DNA of 64,000 nucleotides from Spiroplasma endosymbiont of Lasioglossum villosulum (GTDB lineage Bacteria; Bacillota_I; Bacilli_A; Mycoplasmatales; VBWQ01): NCBI RefSeq assembly GCF_964020195.1, contig NZ_OZ026539.1, positions 438,299 to 502,298 of the forward strand, read 5' to 3'. Shown piece by piece: positions 1 to 11,045 of this stretch (position 1 is its first letter; each line of letters starts with the position of its first letter). The notes under the pieces were generated by a model. It saw only the letters and a program-made list of their open reading frames with translations, ran no database searches and was not told where the DNA came from. The position numbers and the translations under genes were made by a program.

Positions 1-1
1 A

Positions 2-142
2 ATTATGAGTTTTAATGGTATAAAGGAGCAATGTGATTTAGAATTTTTACCAATTTTAGAAAACAATTTTGTTGAATTCGAACAAAGTAAAGAAAGTGAT
101 TCTAGTAGAAATTTATCTTCAACTTCGCTTGCTTCTTATTAA
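2..142 (+). CDS. C-terminal end of an unknown protein (partial)
   Basis: An open frame enters from the left edge and stops at TAA 140-142. It gives about 46 residues ending in a Ser/Thr-rich tail (…SSRNLSSTSLASY). An ATG lies at position 5, but the window starts too close to judge whether it is the true start. I do not recognise a family. The Ser-rich tail is loosely like that of the coiled-coil protein at 49395-50261. Confidence 0.45.
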   Translation: MMSFNGIKEQCDLEFLPILENNFVEFEQSKESDSSRNLSSTSLASY

Positions 143-251
143 AATATTCATGTCAAAATTTAATTAATACTTATTTTTTGTTAAATTAGCAAAAAAATTG
201 TTATTATTATATTTATTAAATATGATTTTGTTTTTCGAAGAGGAATAATTT

Positions 252-1049
252 GTGTTTTTATTATATAAGCAAAAAATTAAAGATTGAAGATTTTTATATA
301 AATTATTAAGTTGTATATTCATTTTTATTTTATCAATATTGACTATCATCTTTTCTGTATTTACTGAATTTTGATATGTTAATAGTACTAATAAAGATAA
401 TTTTTATAATTCTATAGTATTACAAAACTTTGATATAATGTTATCATTTTGGTCTTCTCAAACAATATTTATTGTTAATATTTGATTTTTATTTTCTTTA
501 ATTTATCATCAAAAAGAGCAGACAAATAGATTCACTAATATTTATAGTCAAATTAATTTAACAATATACATAACTATTACTGTCCTTATTTTTTGAGTGG
601 GGATATTTATTGATAGTGTTTCAAAGTTAGATTTAGAACTTAATTGATTTTGAAAATTGAATAATTTATCTTTATTTTGTTCCTTTTTAGATCATTTAGT
701 ATCACCAATATTGATGATTACTTTTTTAATTTTAACTTTTAAAAAAAATAAATTTAATATCAATATTAAAAAACAATTTATATTAGTAGTTATTTATCCA
801 ATTATTTATCTAACTTATATTTATATTAGAGCCAGCATTTTACAAACAAATGATGTTAAAAATTTTATTTATCCTTATAATATTCTCAACTTTAATTATT
901 CAATTATTGGAATTCCATTATGAATTAATAGTATCTTAGTTATAATATTAATTATTAGTACTATTATTAGTACTACATTATTTTATTTGTGAATTAATAA
1001 ATTTTATTATAAAACAATTAAAGAACAAATAATAATGCGAATAAAGTAA
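252..1049 (+). CDS. Multi-pass membrane protein (Pr6Pr/DUF1600-like)
   Basis: An open frame of 265 residues once TGA is read as Trp. The start is GTG 252, seven bases after AGGA (241-244); an in-frame TAA at 246 excludes anything further upstream. About six hydrophobic helices are visible, with the block HLVSPILM near the middle followed by a basic loop and more helices. This resembles the Pr6Pr/DUF1600 membrane family found in mollicutes, but only by general pattern. It stands alone upstream of smc on the same strand. The biochemical role of the family is unknown to me. Confidence 0.7.
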
Positions 1050-1131
1050 TATTTCTGCTAAATCTTAACAATAAATATTAAACTGATTCATGGTAAAATA
1101 TAAGTATATATTTTAAAATAGGTGAGGTAAG

Positions 1132-4089
1132 ATGGCATTCTTAAAAAGAATTGAAGCATATGGTTTTAAGTCATTTGCAGAGCCTTTAACAATAGAATTT
1201 GATACTAATATTGTAGGTATTGTTGGTCCTAATGGTTCTGGAAAGTCTAATATTAATGATGCTATTCGTTGAGTTTTAGGTGAACAATCAGTTAAATCAT
1301 TACGTGGTGAAAATAGTGAAGATATAATTTTTAATGGTGCTAAAGGTAAACAACCATTAAATAGTGCTCAAGTTACTTTAGTTTTTGATAATACTAATAA
1401 AATATTTAAAGTTGATTTTAATGAAGTACAAATTACTAGAAAAACTTTTCGTAATAGTTCAGAAAATGAATATTACATTAATAAAGCTCGTGTTCGTTTA
1501 AAAGATGTACAAGAAATTATTATGGGTACAGGTTTAGCTAAAGGTTCACTTGCAATTATTAGTCAAGGTAATGTTTCAAAATTTGCTGATTCTAAACCAG
1601 AAGAAAGAAGAACTTTATTTGAAGAGGCTGCGGGTGTTTCAAAATACAAAAAGAGGAAAGAAGAGTCATTACGTAAATTAGAGCGTACTAATGAAAATTT
1701 AGTTCGAGTTAATGATATTATTAGTGAAATAAGTAGAAAAATTGAACCATTAGCAAAACAAGCACAGAAAGCTAAAACTTATGTTGAATTACGTGATAAT
1801 TTAAAAAAATATGAAATTACTATTATTGTTAAAGATTTGGAGACATATCATAATCAATTAAAACTTACAACAGTCAGTATAAATGATAATGAAATTTTAC
1901 AACAACAACTTAATTTAAATATTAGTAAGAATGAACAACAATTAAAATTTTTAAAAAATAAAAGTTATGATTTAGATAAAAACATTAATAGTTTAGAAAT
2001 GAATTTATCTAATGTTAATAGTTTATTGCAAGTTTTAGAACAACAAAAATCATTAATGAAAACAAAACAAAATGAAATAAAAGATCAAACAGAAGTTGAA
2101 AAATTAAAAAATGAAATTGAAACTTTGCTTACTATTATTGAACAAAAAACTTTTTTACAAAAAAAAGAACAAGAAAACTTTGATAAAATTAATAATTTAT
2201 TTGAAGAACTAAATGTTCAACATCAAGATTTAATTTTAGGACAAAATAATATTCATCGTGGTTTAGGCGAAAAAAAAGCACAATTAGAATCGGTAATTAA
2301 TTATCAACAACGACAAAATCAAAAATATTTGGGTGTTCAAACAATTTTAAATAATAAAGATAAACTATATGGCATCATTGGAGTAGTGAGTGATTTAATT
2401 TCGGTACCCGATCTTTATAGTGAAGCGATTGTTAAAGTATTGGGTAATACTTTAAAAAACATTGTTACGGCGACTAACAAAGATGCAACCAAGGCTGTTG
2501 AATTTTTAAAACAAAATAAAGCGGGAATTGCCACTTTTTTACCTTTAAATTCAATTCAAGTTCGAACAGCGACTAAAGAAGATGAAATTATTGTTAATAG
2601 CAAATCGGGTTATTTAAGTTTTGCTCATCATTTAGTTACAGCAGTTGATAATAGAATTCAGCCAATTATTAATTTTCTTTTAGGTCGTACTATTATTTGT
2701 GAAGACTTAGAAAGCGCAAGAGTTATTTCACAATTAATTGCTGCTAAATATCAATGTGTAACTTTAGATGGTCAATTAATTAAAGCTGGAGGTGCTATTG
2801 TTGGAGGTTATCAACATCAAAATAGTATTAATGTTTTTAAAGAAAAGTTAATAGTTTCTGAATTAAAAGAAGAAATTAAATCATTAGAACAACAATTAGT
2901 TAATATAAATGTCCAAAGAACAAGTATTGAAAGCGAATTAAATAATTATCAAGGTCAAAAGTTGACAATTACTTTAACAATAAATAAATTGATTAGTGAA
3001 ATTAGTGATATCACTAATCAATCACAATTATTAACTACTCAATATCAAACATTGACTGGTAAAAAATTAGATATTGATACTACAAATCAATTAAATGATA
3101 TTTTTATTCAATATGAAAATTCTAAATATGATCAAGCGACAATAAAAAGTCAATTACAATTAATTCGTAAACAGAAACATCAATTATTAGAACAAATGCA
3201 AACTTTAGAAAATGAATTATATAGTTTAAATCAAGAACATTTTATGACTAGTGATAAATTAAATAATCAAAAACTTGAGCAAGTAAAAATGGAGTCAAAA
3301 GTAGAACAACATTTAAGACGTTTAGTTGAAACTTATAATTTAACTTATGAATATGCTAGAGAACATTATAGTGAACCATTAGCAGATGAACAACAAGCAC
3401 GTAATTTGGTACAACAATTACGTAGTGAGATTGAAGATTTAGGATTTGTAAATATTAATGCTATTGAAGAATTTGAAAATGAAAATGAACGTTATTTACG
3501 TTTAAAAACTAAACATGATGAATTGCAATTAGCATCACAATCGTTGTTAACAGCCATTGATGAAATGGATAATGTTATGGTAACGCAATTTGATGAAACA
3601 ATCAAAGCTATTAATATGGTATTGCCCGAAACATTTCAAACTTTATTTGGTGGAGGAGCTTGTAGTTTACGATATACATCACCTGATGATATTTTAAATA
3701 CAGGTGTGGAAGTGCTTGCTAATCCTCCTGGTAAAAGAATTAGTAATTTAAACTTATTATCAGGTGGTGAAAAATCATTAGTTGCATTAGCGGTATTATT
3801 TGCTATTTTAAAAGTCAAGCCATTGCCATTGACAATATTAGATGAGGTTGAAGCGCCATTGGATCCAGCTAATTTAGAACGTTTTGCTAGATATGTTCGT
3901 AGTTTTTCACAATATACGCAATTTATTATTGTTACTCATCGTCCAGGTACAATGGAAAATTGTGATGTATTATATGGTACAACTATGCAAAATCAAGGAA
4001 TTACGAAAATGGTAGCCATTAAATTAGCAGATGCTAAAAAAATTATTGAAAGCGATAAATCAGCGAAAAATGTTAATTATGTTGTTTAA
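1132..4089 (+). CDS. smc: Chromosome segregation protein SMC
   Basis: 985 residues, close to the length of other mollicute SMCs. The N-terminus has the ATPase Walker A loop (GPNGSGKSN, residues ~33-41) in the typical SMC head, followed by a long coiled coil. A hinge domain lies at roughly residues 400-550 with the GG...G signature (KAGGAIVGGY). A second coiled coil follows, then the C-terminal head with the ABC signature LLSGGEKSLVAL and Walker B LTILDEVEAPLD. The start ATG 1132 follows GGTGAGG; the 855-residue frame beginning at 1522 is an artefact of a TGA Trp codon. It acts in chromosome compaction and segregation with ScpA/B, whose genes are not in the window. Confidence 0.97.
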
Positions 4090-4091
4090 TT

Positions 4092-4117
4092 AAAAAGGTA
4101 GTAATAACTACTTTTTT
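4092..4117 (+). terminator. Terminator after smc
   Basis: AAAAAGGTAGT and ACTACTTTTTT form a stem with a four-base loop just after the smc stop codon; the T-run is part of the right arm. Confidence 0.7.
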
Positions 4118-4161
4118 ATGTTAAATTTAAATTAATCTATAATAGAAAGATGCAAAATTAA

Positions 4162-5611
4162 ATGGCAGATTCAAAAGATTATTTAGACAAAAATGTAGAA
4201 GAAAACATTAAGTTTATTAGTTCAAAAATAATTGAAAAGAAAACAATATTATTTTTAGGAGCAGGTTTTTCTGCAAATTTTGGTTTTCCTTTATGAAAAG
4301 AATTATTAATTTCTATTATTGAAAAAAAAGAGAATGAATTTCAAGATTTAGATGGTTATTATAAAAAAGAACTTAAGAATTTGAAGAGTATGGTTTAAAA
4401 TAACTTTGATCTTTCAAAAGTTTTGGATAATTTAAAAAGTTTATTAGATACAAAAGAGAAAAAAGACAGTGCAAGTGCTTTTTTTTATAGAAGAATATAG
4501 TAGTAAACTTGATATAGAAAAAAAGGAAATTGATAGTGAAAAAAAAGAAATTTTAGAATTAATAAATAATAATTTTGATAAAATAATTACTACAAATTAT
4601 GATAATATTTTTGCTTGAAATAAATTAGAAAATCCTAAACAATATATAAAAAATTGAATTAATAGTATTGAAGAATTAAATGATAAAGTATATCCAATTC
4701 ATTGTTCAATAACTGGAATTAATGAAAAATCAAATGAAACAAGTGAACATAAAGTTAATAATTTGAATAAAAAAGGTAAAAAAATAGAATTTATAGATAC
4801 TTATAAAAGTTTTATTGAGAATTGAATTATTGAAAATTTTACAGAATCATTTAAAAAAATAATAGAAGATGCAGTAAATCAAAATTATACATTTATTTTT
4901 TTAGGTTATAGTTTTGAAGATCAGTTTGTAGCCAATAGTTTGGCGACTTTTATTTTAGAAAAAGCAAAAGTTAAAACATGAGAGAATGAAAATTTTGTTG
5001 TATTATTTAATGACTATGAAAAACAAAAAAATAAATGTGATTGTTGTGATAAGTGTAAAGTTAATGTTCCAGTGGTATTGTCCACTAAATACGTTAAATG
5101 TGACAAGAAGCCACCATTAGATTCTAAACTTTATGGAATAAAGTATATTGAATTTAGTAAGATTTTTAATAGTGAAGAATGTATAAATTTATTTGAAGTT
5201 ATTAAAAAATTTTTAAATTATATTAAAGAATATGCAAACATATATGATTTATTAAATGAAATAGATTTAGTTTTTAATCATGAAGTTATTAATGAATCAA
5301 AAAACTTTAATTTTGAAGAGTATTTTAAATCAGACAAAATTAATACTAAATTTGAAAATAAACAAGAATTATTATTCATTATAGATTTTTTTGGAAAAAA
5401 ATATGATCTTTTAAATTCTAAGATTACTTATAAAGAAAAGTATATTGATGGCATTTTAAATAATTTATTTGACTGATTATATAAAAATAAAGAAATTTCT
5501 CTTTCACAAGATATAGTACAGTTTTTAGGGAAATCTAAGTTATATATAAAATTACTTAAATGAAGGATTAATGATAAAGAAATTAGAAAATGGTTAGGAG
5601 AATTTGTTTAA
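4162..5611 (+). pseudogene. SIR2-domain (SIR2_2) protein, interrupted by a stop and a one-base shift
   Basis: Starting at ATG 4162 the protein has the NAD-binding loop LGAGFSANFGFPLWKELL of the SIR2_2 family. An in-frame TAA follows at 4396, then a frame change at a T8 run (4479-4486). In the shifted frame the domain continues with TTNYDNIF, a His motif (PIHCS) and FLGYSFEDQF, all classic SIR2_2 motifs, then a Cys cluster (CDCCDKC), and ends at TAA 5609-5611. With seven Ts the frames join into about 482 residues, apart from the TAA. SIR2 proteins of this type are NADases in anti-phage systems (DSR, Thoeris ThsA, SIR2-HerA); the defence role here is inference. It is closely coupled to the next gene. 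It may be a pseudogene, or phase-variable at the T8. Confidence 0.8.
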
Positions 5612-5612
5612 A

Positions 5613-8183
5613 ATGTTTGATGTTATAAGTGATGATAAAAATACTAATTTTATGTTATATATAAATGAATTATATTATCTTAGGGAATTTAATGAAATTG
5701 AATTAAAAATTAAAAATGTAATTTCTAAAATAAAACTTGCTGAAAATATTTTTTCTTCTACAGTTAAAGAATATTCAAATACTTCTTTACTATATTGTTG
5801 TTATATTTCTTATTGTATTTTCAAAGAAAACAAAAGTAATACTTCTTTAAACAATTTTTATAAAATATATACTTATTTATTACTTTGTGAACTAAGAACA
5901 GATGTGATATATGATGATAGAAATGCTATTATTTTATTAAGTATTAAAGAAAATTTAGAATTTAAAAGAAGTAATGATTTTATATATTTTGAAATTAAAA
6001 ATAAAAATATTGATATTAAAAATTTGAAAGAATATATTTTATCTGGTGATTTTTTAAAAATTAATAATTATTTAAATTATTGAATTAAAGAAGAAGAAAA
6101 TAACTTATTTGTAAAAAAATGAAATAAAAATTTTAGAAAATGACCATTAAAAAATAACTTTATAATAATTAATTTATATTATATATATTTAAGTTGAAAA
6201 GATAATGAAATTAATTTAATAAAAAATAATTTATTAAATTTAGATTGAAATGACTATTTGCCATATAGTCCTCTTATGTATAAATTATTTTTAATAGCAT
6301 TTGCAATAGATTTAAAAAATAATCCAAATTCAGATACTTTTTTTAAGCTGTTAAATAATAAAAACTTTTTGTTAAATGTTGAAAGTGATTATGCAATATT
6401 TAGATTAGGTGATGATTTTGTATTTTTAGGAGCATCTTTTTTAGATACAATAGAATTTGAAAAAATTATTTTAATTGATTATGAGTATATTAAATTAAAT
6501 TTTCCAATTGAAAAGCAAGAAGAATATTTAAAATACAGAATACCATATTTTAAAAAAATATATGAACATATTTGAAAAGAAGTTATTTTTAATTATACTT
6601 TTAAAGAGTTTGATGATGCAATAAACAAAAAAAATAAAGAAGATGAAGAAAAATTAAAATTAGTTCCTAGTAAACATTATTGAGATGATGATGTTAATGA
6701 AAATGTTGGAGCAATAGTTAGAACTTGAACAGATTATAATCAGATTGGTACAAAAGAAAGTAATTTTATCTCATTTTCAATAAAACAAAAAAGTGAATAT
6801 ATTAAAAATTATTTATTAGATGAAATGTCAAATGAAAATGGTTCCTTAAAAAGTTTAATTTCAGTAATAGAAATAGATAATAATAAAACTGAATTAATTA
6901 ATAACTTTAAAAAAATAAGAAATTCAAAAAAACAAGATAATATTTTAAAAATTAAGACAGATTATATTTTAAATTATTTTAAGTATTTAGATAAAAGAAA
7001 AGAATTAAATCAACATTTAATTTATTTTGAAAATATTAATTTTTCTAAAGAAAATTATGAAAAAGAATTGGAAAAGATAAAAAGTTTAATTTTAAAATGT
7101 TTTGATTCTAATATGAAAAAATTTTATTTTTTATTTATTGATGATCCTTTAAATAGTTTTCAAACTAAAATCTGTAATTTTTATATTCACTGTTTGAATA
7201 ATAGAAAAATAGATATATTTGATAAGTTTTATTTAGAAATCAAAGATAAAATGATAATTAGTTATAACCAGTTATATAAAATAATTAAATATTATTCAAA
7301 AGGAACATGAAATAGGGAATATATATTTTTTCGTTTAGTTTCTTTATTCATTGATCCAAATGTTTTAAAAAAAGAATCATATTTTAATATTAAATTTATT
7401 GCAAATTATATTGAAAATTATCTTTTTCTTAAAAAAAATAAATGAGATATTACCAAAATTATTTTATTAGATGATTATACACATGTTATTTGAATCATAT
7501 ATATGTTATATAATCATAATAATTTTTATTCGGCATATAAAGATTTTGAAGAGATATTTTTTTCAAAAATAAAAATAGATAATATTGATAATTATTTCAA
7601 TGATTTAGTTATAAAATCATTAAATATTGAAAGTCCATCAATTGGTACAGGAGTTACATATATGTATCAATTTAATACTAAAATTACTTGCACTTTTAAT
7701 TTATTAATTCATTATATACTTAATTCACAAAATGAAAATAATCTTTTTGAGTTAATAAAAAGTAAAGTAGATAGTATTGTATTTGAAAAAAATATATTAG
7801 TAGATATTTTATATAATTTATTTGATTTGTATTATTGTATAAATTTTGAAGAAAAAAGTAAAAAAAGAATCATTAATCTTTTAAAATATATTCAAAATGA
7901 AATCAAAGTTAATAAAATAACAAATTCTTCATTAAAATCAACAATATCTTTTTCTAATGAAGAAATTAAAATAATGAAAAATAAAAATGCTGTTGATTAT
8001 TATTTAAAAATTGGTGAAAGTAGAATGTATTATAAAAGATTATATTGAGTAATACAGTGTCATTTAAGTCAATACGATGATAATTTAATAGTAAAAAGTC
8101 AGTATATAAACCTAATTGCATCAGATAAATCGGCTATTGGTAATTTAATAACACGTTATAGAAAAGATTTAAAGAAATTTTAA
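5613..8183 (+). CDS. Large protein of unknown function paired with the SIR2 gene
   Basis: One uninterrupted frame of 856 residues with TGA as Trp. The ATG at 5613 follows TAGGAG (5595-5600), which lies inside the end of the SIR2 gene. This overlap of ribosome site and stop suggests translational coupling; TTG 5604 is an alternative start. The protein is rich in Ile, Asn, Lys and Phe and mostly helical in appearance, with no signal peptide and no P-loop or nuclease motif that I can find. It ends at a strong terminator. In known SIR2 systems the second part senses phage or controls the NADase, so this could be the sensor or regulator, but that is a guess from context. Alternatively both frames were once one ~1340-residue SIR2 protein. 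Confidence 0.75.
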
Positions 8184-8212
8184 AAACAGACCTATTTCAC
8201 GGGTCTGTTTTT
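8182..8212 (+). terminator. Terminator of the SIR2 locus
   Basis: A perfect 11-bp stem, AAAAACAGACC (8182-8192) with GGTCTGTTTTT (8202-8212), overlapping the stop codon of the upstream gene. Confidence 0.9.
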
Positions 8213-8271
8213 AATAAATTTAAGTATTATTATTTTTTATTGTGATGAAACATTAACGATTCATGTTGGTG

Positions 8272-8733
8272 TTAAACCAATCATATCAATAACAACTCCA
8301 TTACCATTATATAGTCAGTAATTTGTCATATGTATCATTGTGCAATTAATATTGCTGCAACTGCACCAATTATTGGAGCTAATGCTGGTAAGGCAACACC
8401 TAGGACAGCAGAGACTGCTCCTATTCCCGAACCAATCGCATTATTTAATTTATGTAATGTATCATGATTTAATCCAATAACATGGTAAGCAAAATAATAT
8501 TGATAATAGTTTTCGCCACCTGCATATGTTGCTACGTTATTTTTTGTTAGATATTTTCAAACGTTATTTTCAGCAGTAATATTAGATAAATCAACATTAC
8601 TTACTTTTTTTATATCTTGGTTTAAAATAGTATTAACAGCTTCTGTTTTTTGATTAGTCTTTAAGTTACTACTTAAATTTCCTACAGTTGTACCAAGTGT
8701 TAAAACACTTAGGGCAGTAATTAAATTTTTCAT
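8272..8733 (-). CDS. Small secreted or membrane-active protein
   Basis: 153 residues from ATG 8733, which has AAGAAG nine bases upstream; an upstream ATG at 8742 abuts that ribosome site and is less likely. The N-terminus is an export leader (MKNLITALSVLTLGTTVGNL). The mature part has a Tyr-rich stretch (GGENYYQYYFAY), then a Gly/Ala-rich hydrophobic segment (GSGIGAVSAVLGVALPALAP) that could span or insert into a membrane. Two TGA Trp codons lie in the C-terminal third. The leader matches that of the BspA-type protein next door. The family is unknown to me; a bacteriocin-like or membrane-anchored peptide is possible but unproven. Confidence 0.65.
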
Positions 8734-8774
8734 TTTAAACATCTTCTTTATATATGTGATAAATTAAAAGGATA

Positions 8775-8829
8775 TTTTGGATTAATAATAGTTTCTATAA
8801 ATTTTAGGAATGATAATATTAATCCAAAA
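8775..8829. repeat. Inverted repeat upstream of the small secreted protein
   Basis: TTTTGGATTAATA (8775-8787) and TATTAATCCAAAA (8817-8829) are perfect inverted copies 29 bp apart in the promoter region of the minus-strand gene. It could be an operator or form a cruciform. Confidence 0.5.
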
Positions 8830-8910
8830 CTAGGAAATATTTTCTATCCATCTTAATTTTAACACTTTAAGTATTAATATAAAAGGAAAGAAAAATTAGT
8901 AATATATTAA

Positions 8911-9687
8911 TTAATATATTGTTATAATATTATTTTTAAATTTTGGTAATTTATTAGGATTAGTAATTCCTGAATAATTTGCAAAGTTACTATGTTCTCT
9001 TACTTTTTTTACATTTCATGTTGAAAGGTCTTGATCGAATAATTTAGCACCATAAAACATAAAATTCATATATACTGCATTAGAAGTATTTCAGTTTGAA
9101 AGGTTTTGATTGAATGAGGTTGCACCATAAAACATAAGACTAAAACGGTTTATATTAGATACATTTCATGTTGAAAGGTCTTGATTGAATGAGGTTGCAT
9201 TTGCAAACATAACAAAAGTACTTTTTACATTAGAAACATTTCAATTAGTAATATTGCTATTAAATGAAGTGGCTCCATTAAATGTAAAATTCATATTTGT
9301 TATATTGGAAGTATCTCATGTTGAAAGGTCTTGATTGAATAAGGTTGTACCTGTAAACATATTTTTTAAAGATGTTATTTCTGGTGGCAATTTGTCAGGT
9401 ACTTTTTCAATTGTTCTTGGCATTCTAACAACTTGAATTTCTCCTAATATATTTTTAAAAAATCCAATTTGAATAATTTCTTTACTATTTATCTTTGATA
9501 AGTCTCTTTCACTAGTTGTTATTTGTTTGCCATCTTTGTCAATATAAATTGTATCTTGTTGAGTTTTACTTTGAATATAGTTAGTTGTAATATTATTTTT
9601 TTGTATAGTTGAGTTTAAGAAACCCGTTAAATTTCCTGTGGTTGTTGCAAGTGTTAAAATACTTAATGTTTTTATTAATGTTTTCAT
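8911..9687 (-). CDS. BspA/DUF285-type repeat surface protein
   Basis: 258 residues with TGA as Trp. The leader MKTLIKTLSILTLATTTGNL indicates export; no lipobox Cys is visible. After a spacer containing EKVPDKLP come about five 25-residue repeats of the type MFxGATxFNQDLSTWNVSN, the hallmark of the DUF285/BspA leucine-rich-repeat-like family. Such proteins sit on the mollicute surface and are often used in adhesion. The start ATG 9687 follows AGGGGG. Two neighbouring genes share its leader or its PDKL motif, suggesting a local family of surface proteins. Confidence 0.85.
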
Positions 9688-9716
9688 AATGAAAACCCCC
9701 TTTTTGTTTTTCCAAT

Positions 9717-9738
9717 AACTTCTTAAATTTAAGAAGTT
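9717..9738. repeat. Perfect 22-bp palindrome
   Basis: AACTTCTTAAA followed directly by its complement TTTAAGAAGTT, between two minus-strand genes. It could be an operator for the surface-protein gene or a hairpin ending the 9807-9995 gene. Confidence 0.45.
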
Positions 9739-9806
9739 AACTACATTTTAGTGTTTTTAAAAATAAATGCAATTAACTATTTTTGTATATTTGTATTAAT
9801 AACAAA

Positions 9807-9995
9807 TTATGAAATACTGCAATAATTATTATCTTTGTTTGTTAATGTTTGTTTATTTTGTGTATCATTAGAATTTATTTTATTAACATCTAATTTGTCA
9901 GGTACTTTTTCTTTTTTAATATTTTTATTTTTTTCTCTTTCTTTTAACAAATCTTGTGTGTAATATATATTAACTATTTCAGTTATTGATGGCAT
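9807..9995 (-). CDS. Small hydrophilic protein sharing a motif with the neighbouring surface protein
   Basis: 62 residues, start ATG 9995 with AAAGGAG ten bases upstream. It is rich in Lys, Asn and Asp. It carries EKVPDKLD, almost the same as EKVPDKLP in the BspA-type protein downstream, but has no signal peptide. It may be a fragment left by a partial duplication of that surface-protein gene, or a short cytoplasmic protein. Function unknown. Confidence 0.5.
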   Translation of the reverse strand: MPSITEIVNIYYTQDLLKEREKNKNIKKEKVPDKLDVNKINSNDTQNKQTLTNKDNNYCSIS

Positions 9996-10050
9996 AATTT
10001 TAATTCTCCTTTATTTTAAAATTAAAAATTCAATTACTTTAAAACTAAAG

Positions 10051-10113
10051 TTAATTATAAACTTATATTATGTAAGTTTATAATTAAATTATATATTTTA
10101 AATATATAATTTA
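10051..10113. repeat. Two stacked palindromes between divergent genes
   Basis: TTAATTATAAACTTA (10051-10065) pairs with TAAGTTTATAATTAA (10073-10087), a perfect 15-bp stem. A second palindrome (10085-10113, arms TAAATTATATATTT and AAATATATAATTTA around one base) follows directly. They lie between genes running outward on both strands and may hold operators for one or both. Confidence 0.5.
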
Positions 10114-10217
10114 ATTATATTTTTGTACAAAATTAAAATTTAAATCTAAGTTATTAAACTTATTTCATTAGTTGTTATAATTGAAATATATTTAATATAA
10201 TTTAAGGGGTATTTATT

Positions 10218-10992
10218 ATGGATTTTTATATTATACTTTGAATATTTTTAATATCATTAACTATTAATTTTATTTTCTTTATGATAGCTTTTATTTTTAA
10301 AACTGCTATTTTAACTGAAATTATTTATTGTTTAAGTTTTATTTGTTTAAGTGTGATTATCGTTGCTTGAAAGCAAAATTTTAGTCCTGTCCAAATTTCG
10401 TTGTTTGTTCTTTATAATATTTGAGTTCTAAGATTAAGTAGTTTTTTATTATTAAAAATTATTAAACATAAGGTTGAATATCGGTTTGATAAAATTATTA
10501 TTAATTTTTGAAAATTTAGTATTTTTTCAATTTTACAAGGAATTTCAGTTTTTATGATTAGTATTCCTACGGTTTTTGCATTAAGTCTTGATATTGTTTA
10601 TTTTAATAGTAACATTTAATAATTACTTACTTATTTTTATTATGCTTGCTATTTTATTTTTAGTTATTGAGACAATTGCAGATTGACAAAAGTTTAGATT
10701 TTCCTTAAAGAAAAAACATGATTTATTTTTTATTAATTATGGTTTATGAAAAGATTGTCGTCACCCTAATTATTTAGCAGAAATTGGGTTTTGATATATG
10801 ATGACAGCATTGTTTATTTGTGATTTATTATTTAAAAATATTAATAGTGATATAAATTATTTATATCATTTATTATGATTATTAAGTCCGTTGTATTTTA
10901 ATGTTGTAGTAATTAATATTACCGACATACCAATATGAGAAGTAAAACAATGACAAAGGTTCCACTCTAATGAAGATTATTCAAATATTTAA
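10218..10992 (+). pseudogene. DUF1295 / steroid 5-alpha-reductase-like membrane protein, frameshifted
   Basis: The first frame (ATG 10218 to TAA 10619, 133 residues) is a string of hydrophobic helices. A second frame, open from 10585 and ending at TAA 10992, continues with more helices and the motif ADWQKFRFS…WKDCRHPNYLAEIGFW. This is the conserved cofactor-binding region of DUF1295 and related membrane reductases and methyltransferases. Together they span the expected length of about 257 residues, so a one-base shift has probably occurred between 10582 and 10617. Alternatively the second ORF starts at ATG 10642 and is made separately, which would leave the helical bundle split. Confidence 0.7.
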
Positions 10993-11045
10993 ATGAAACT
11001 AGTTGTGTAATGTGTTATATTGGTAAAAAAGGTCCAATTAATTTA

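Noticed and set aside
164-349. Minus-strand ORF of 61 residues
   Set aside because: Antisense to the N-terminus of the membrane protein at 252-1049; low-complexity Asn/Lys sequence and no ribosome site.
1522-4089. A separate 855-residue gene starting inside smc
   Set aside because: The upstream TGA at 1270 is Trp in this code; the frame starts at 1132 with the Walker A region.
8911-9400. Regular ~75-bp repeats as a possible CRISPR array
   Set aside because: They are in-frame coding repeats of a BspA/DUF285 protein, with differing sequence and no spacers.
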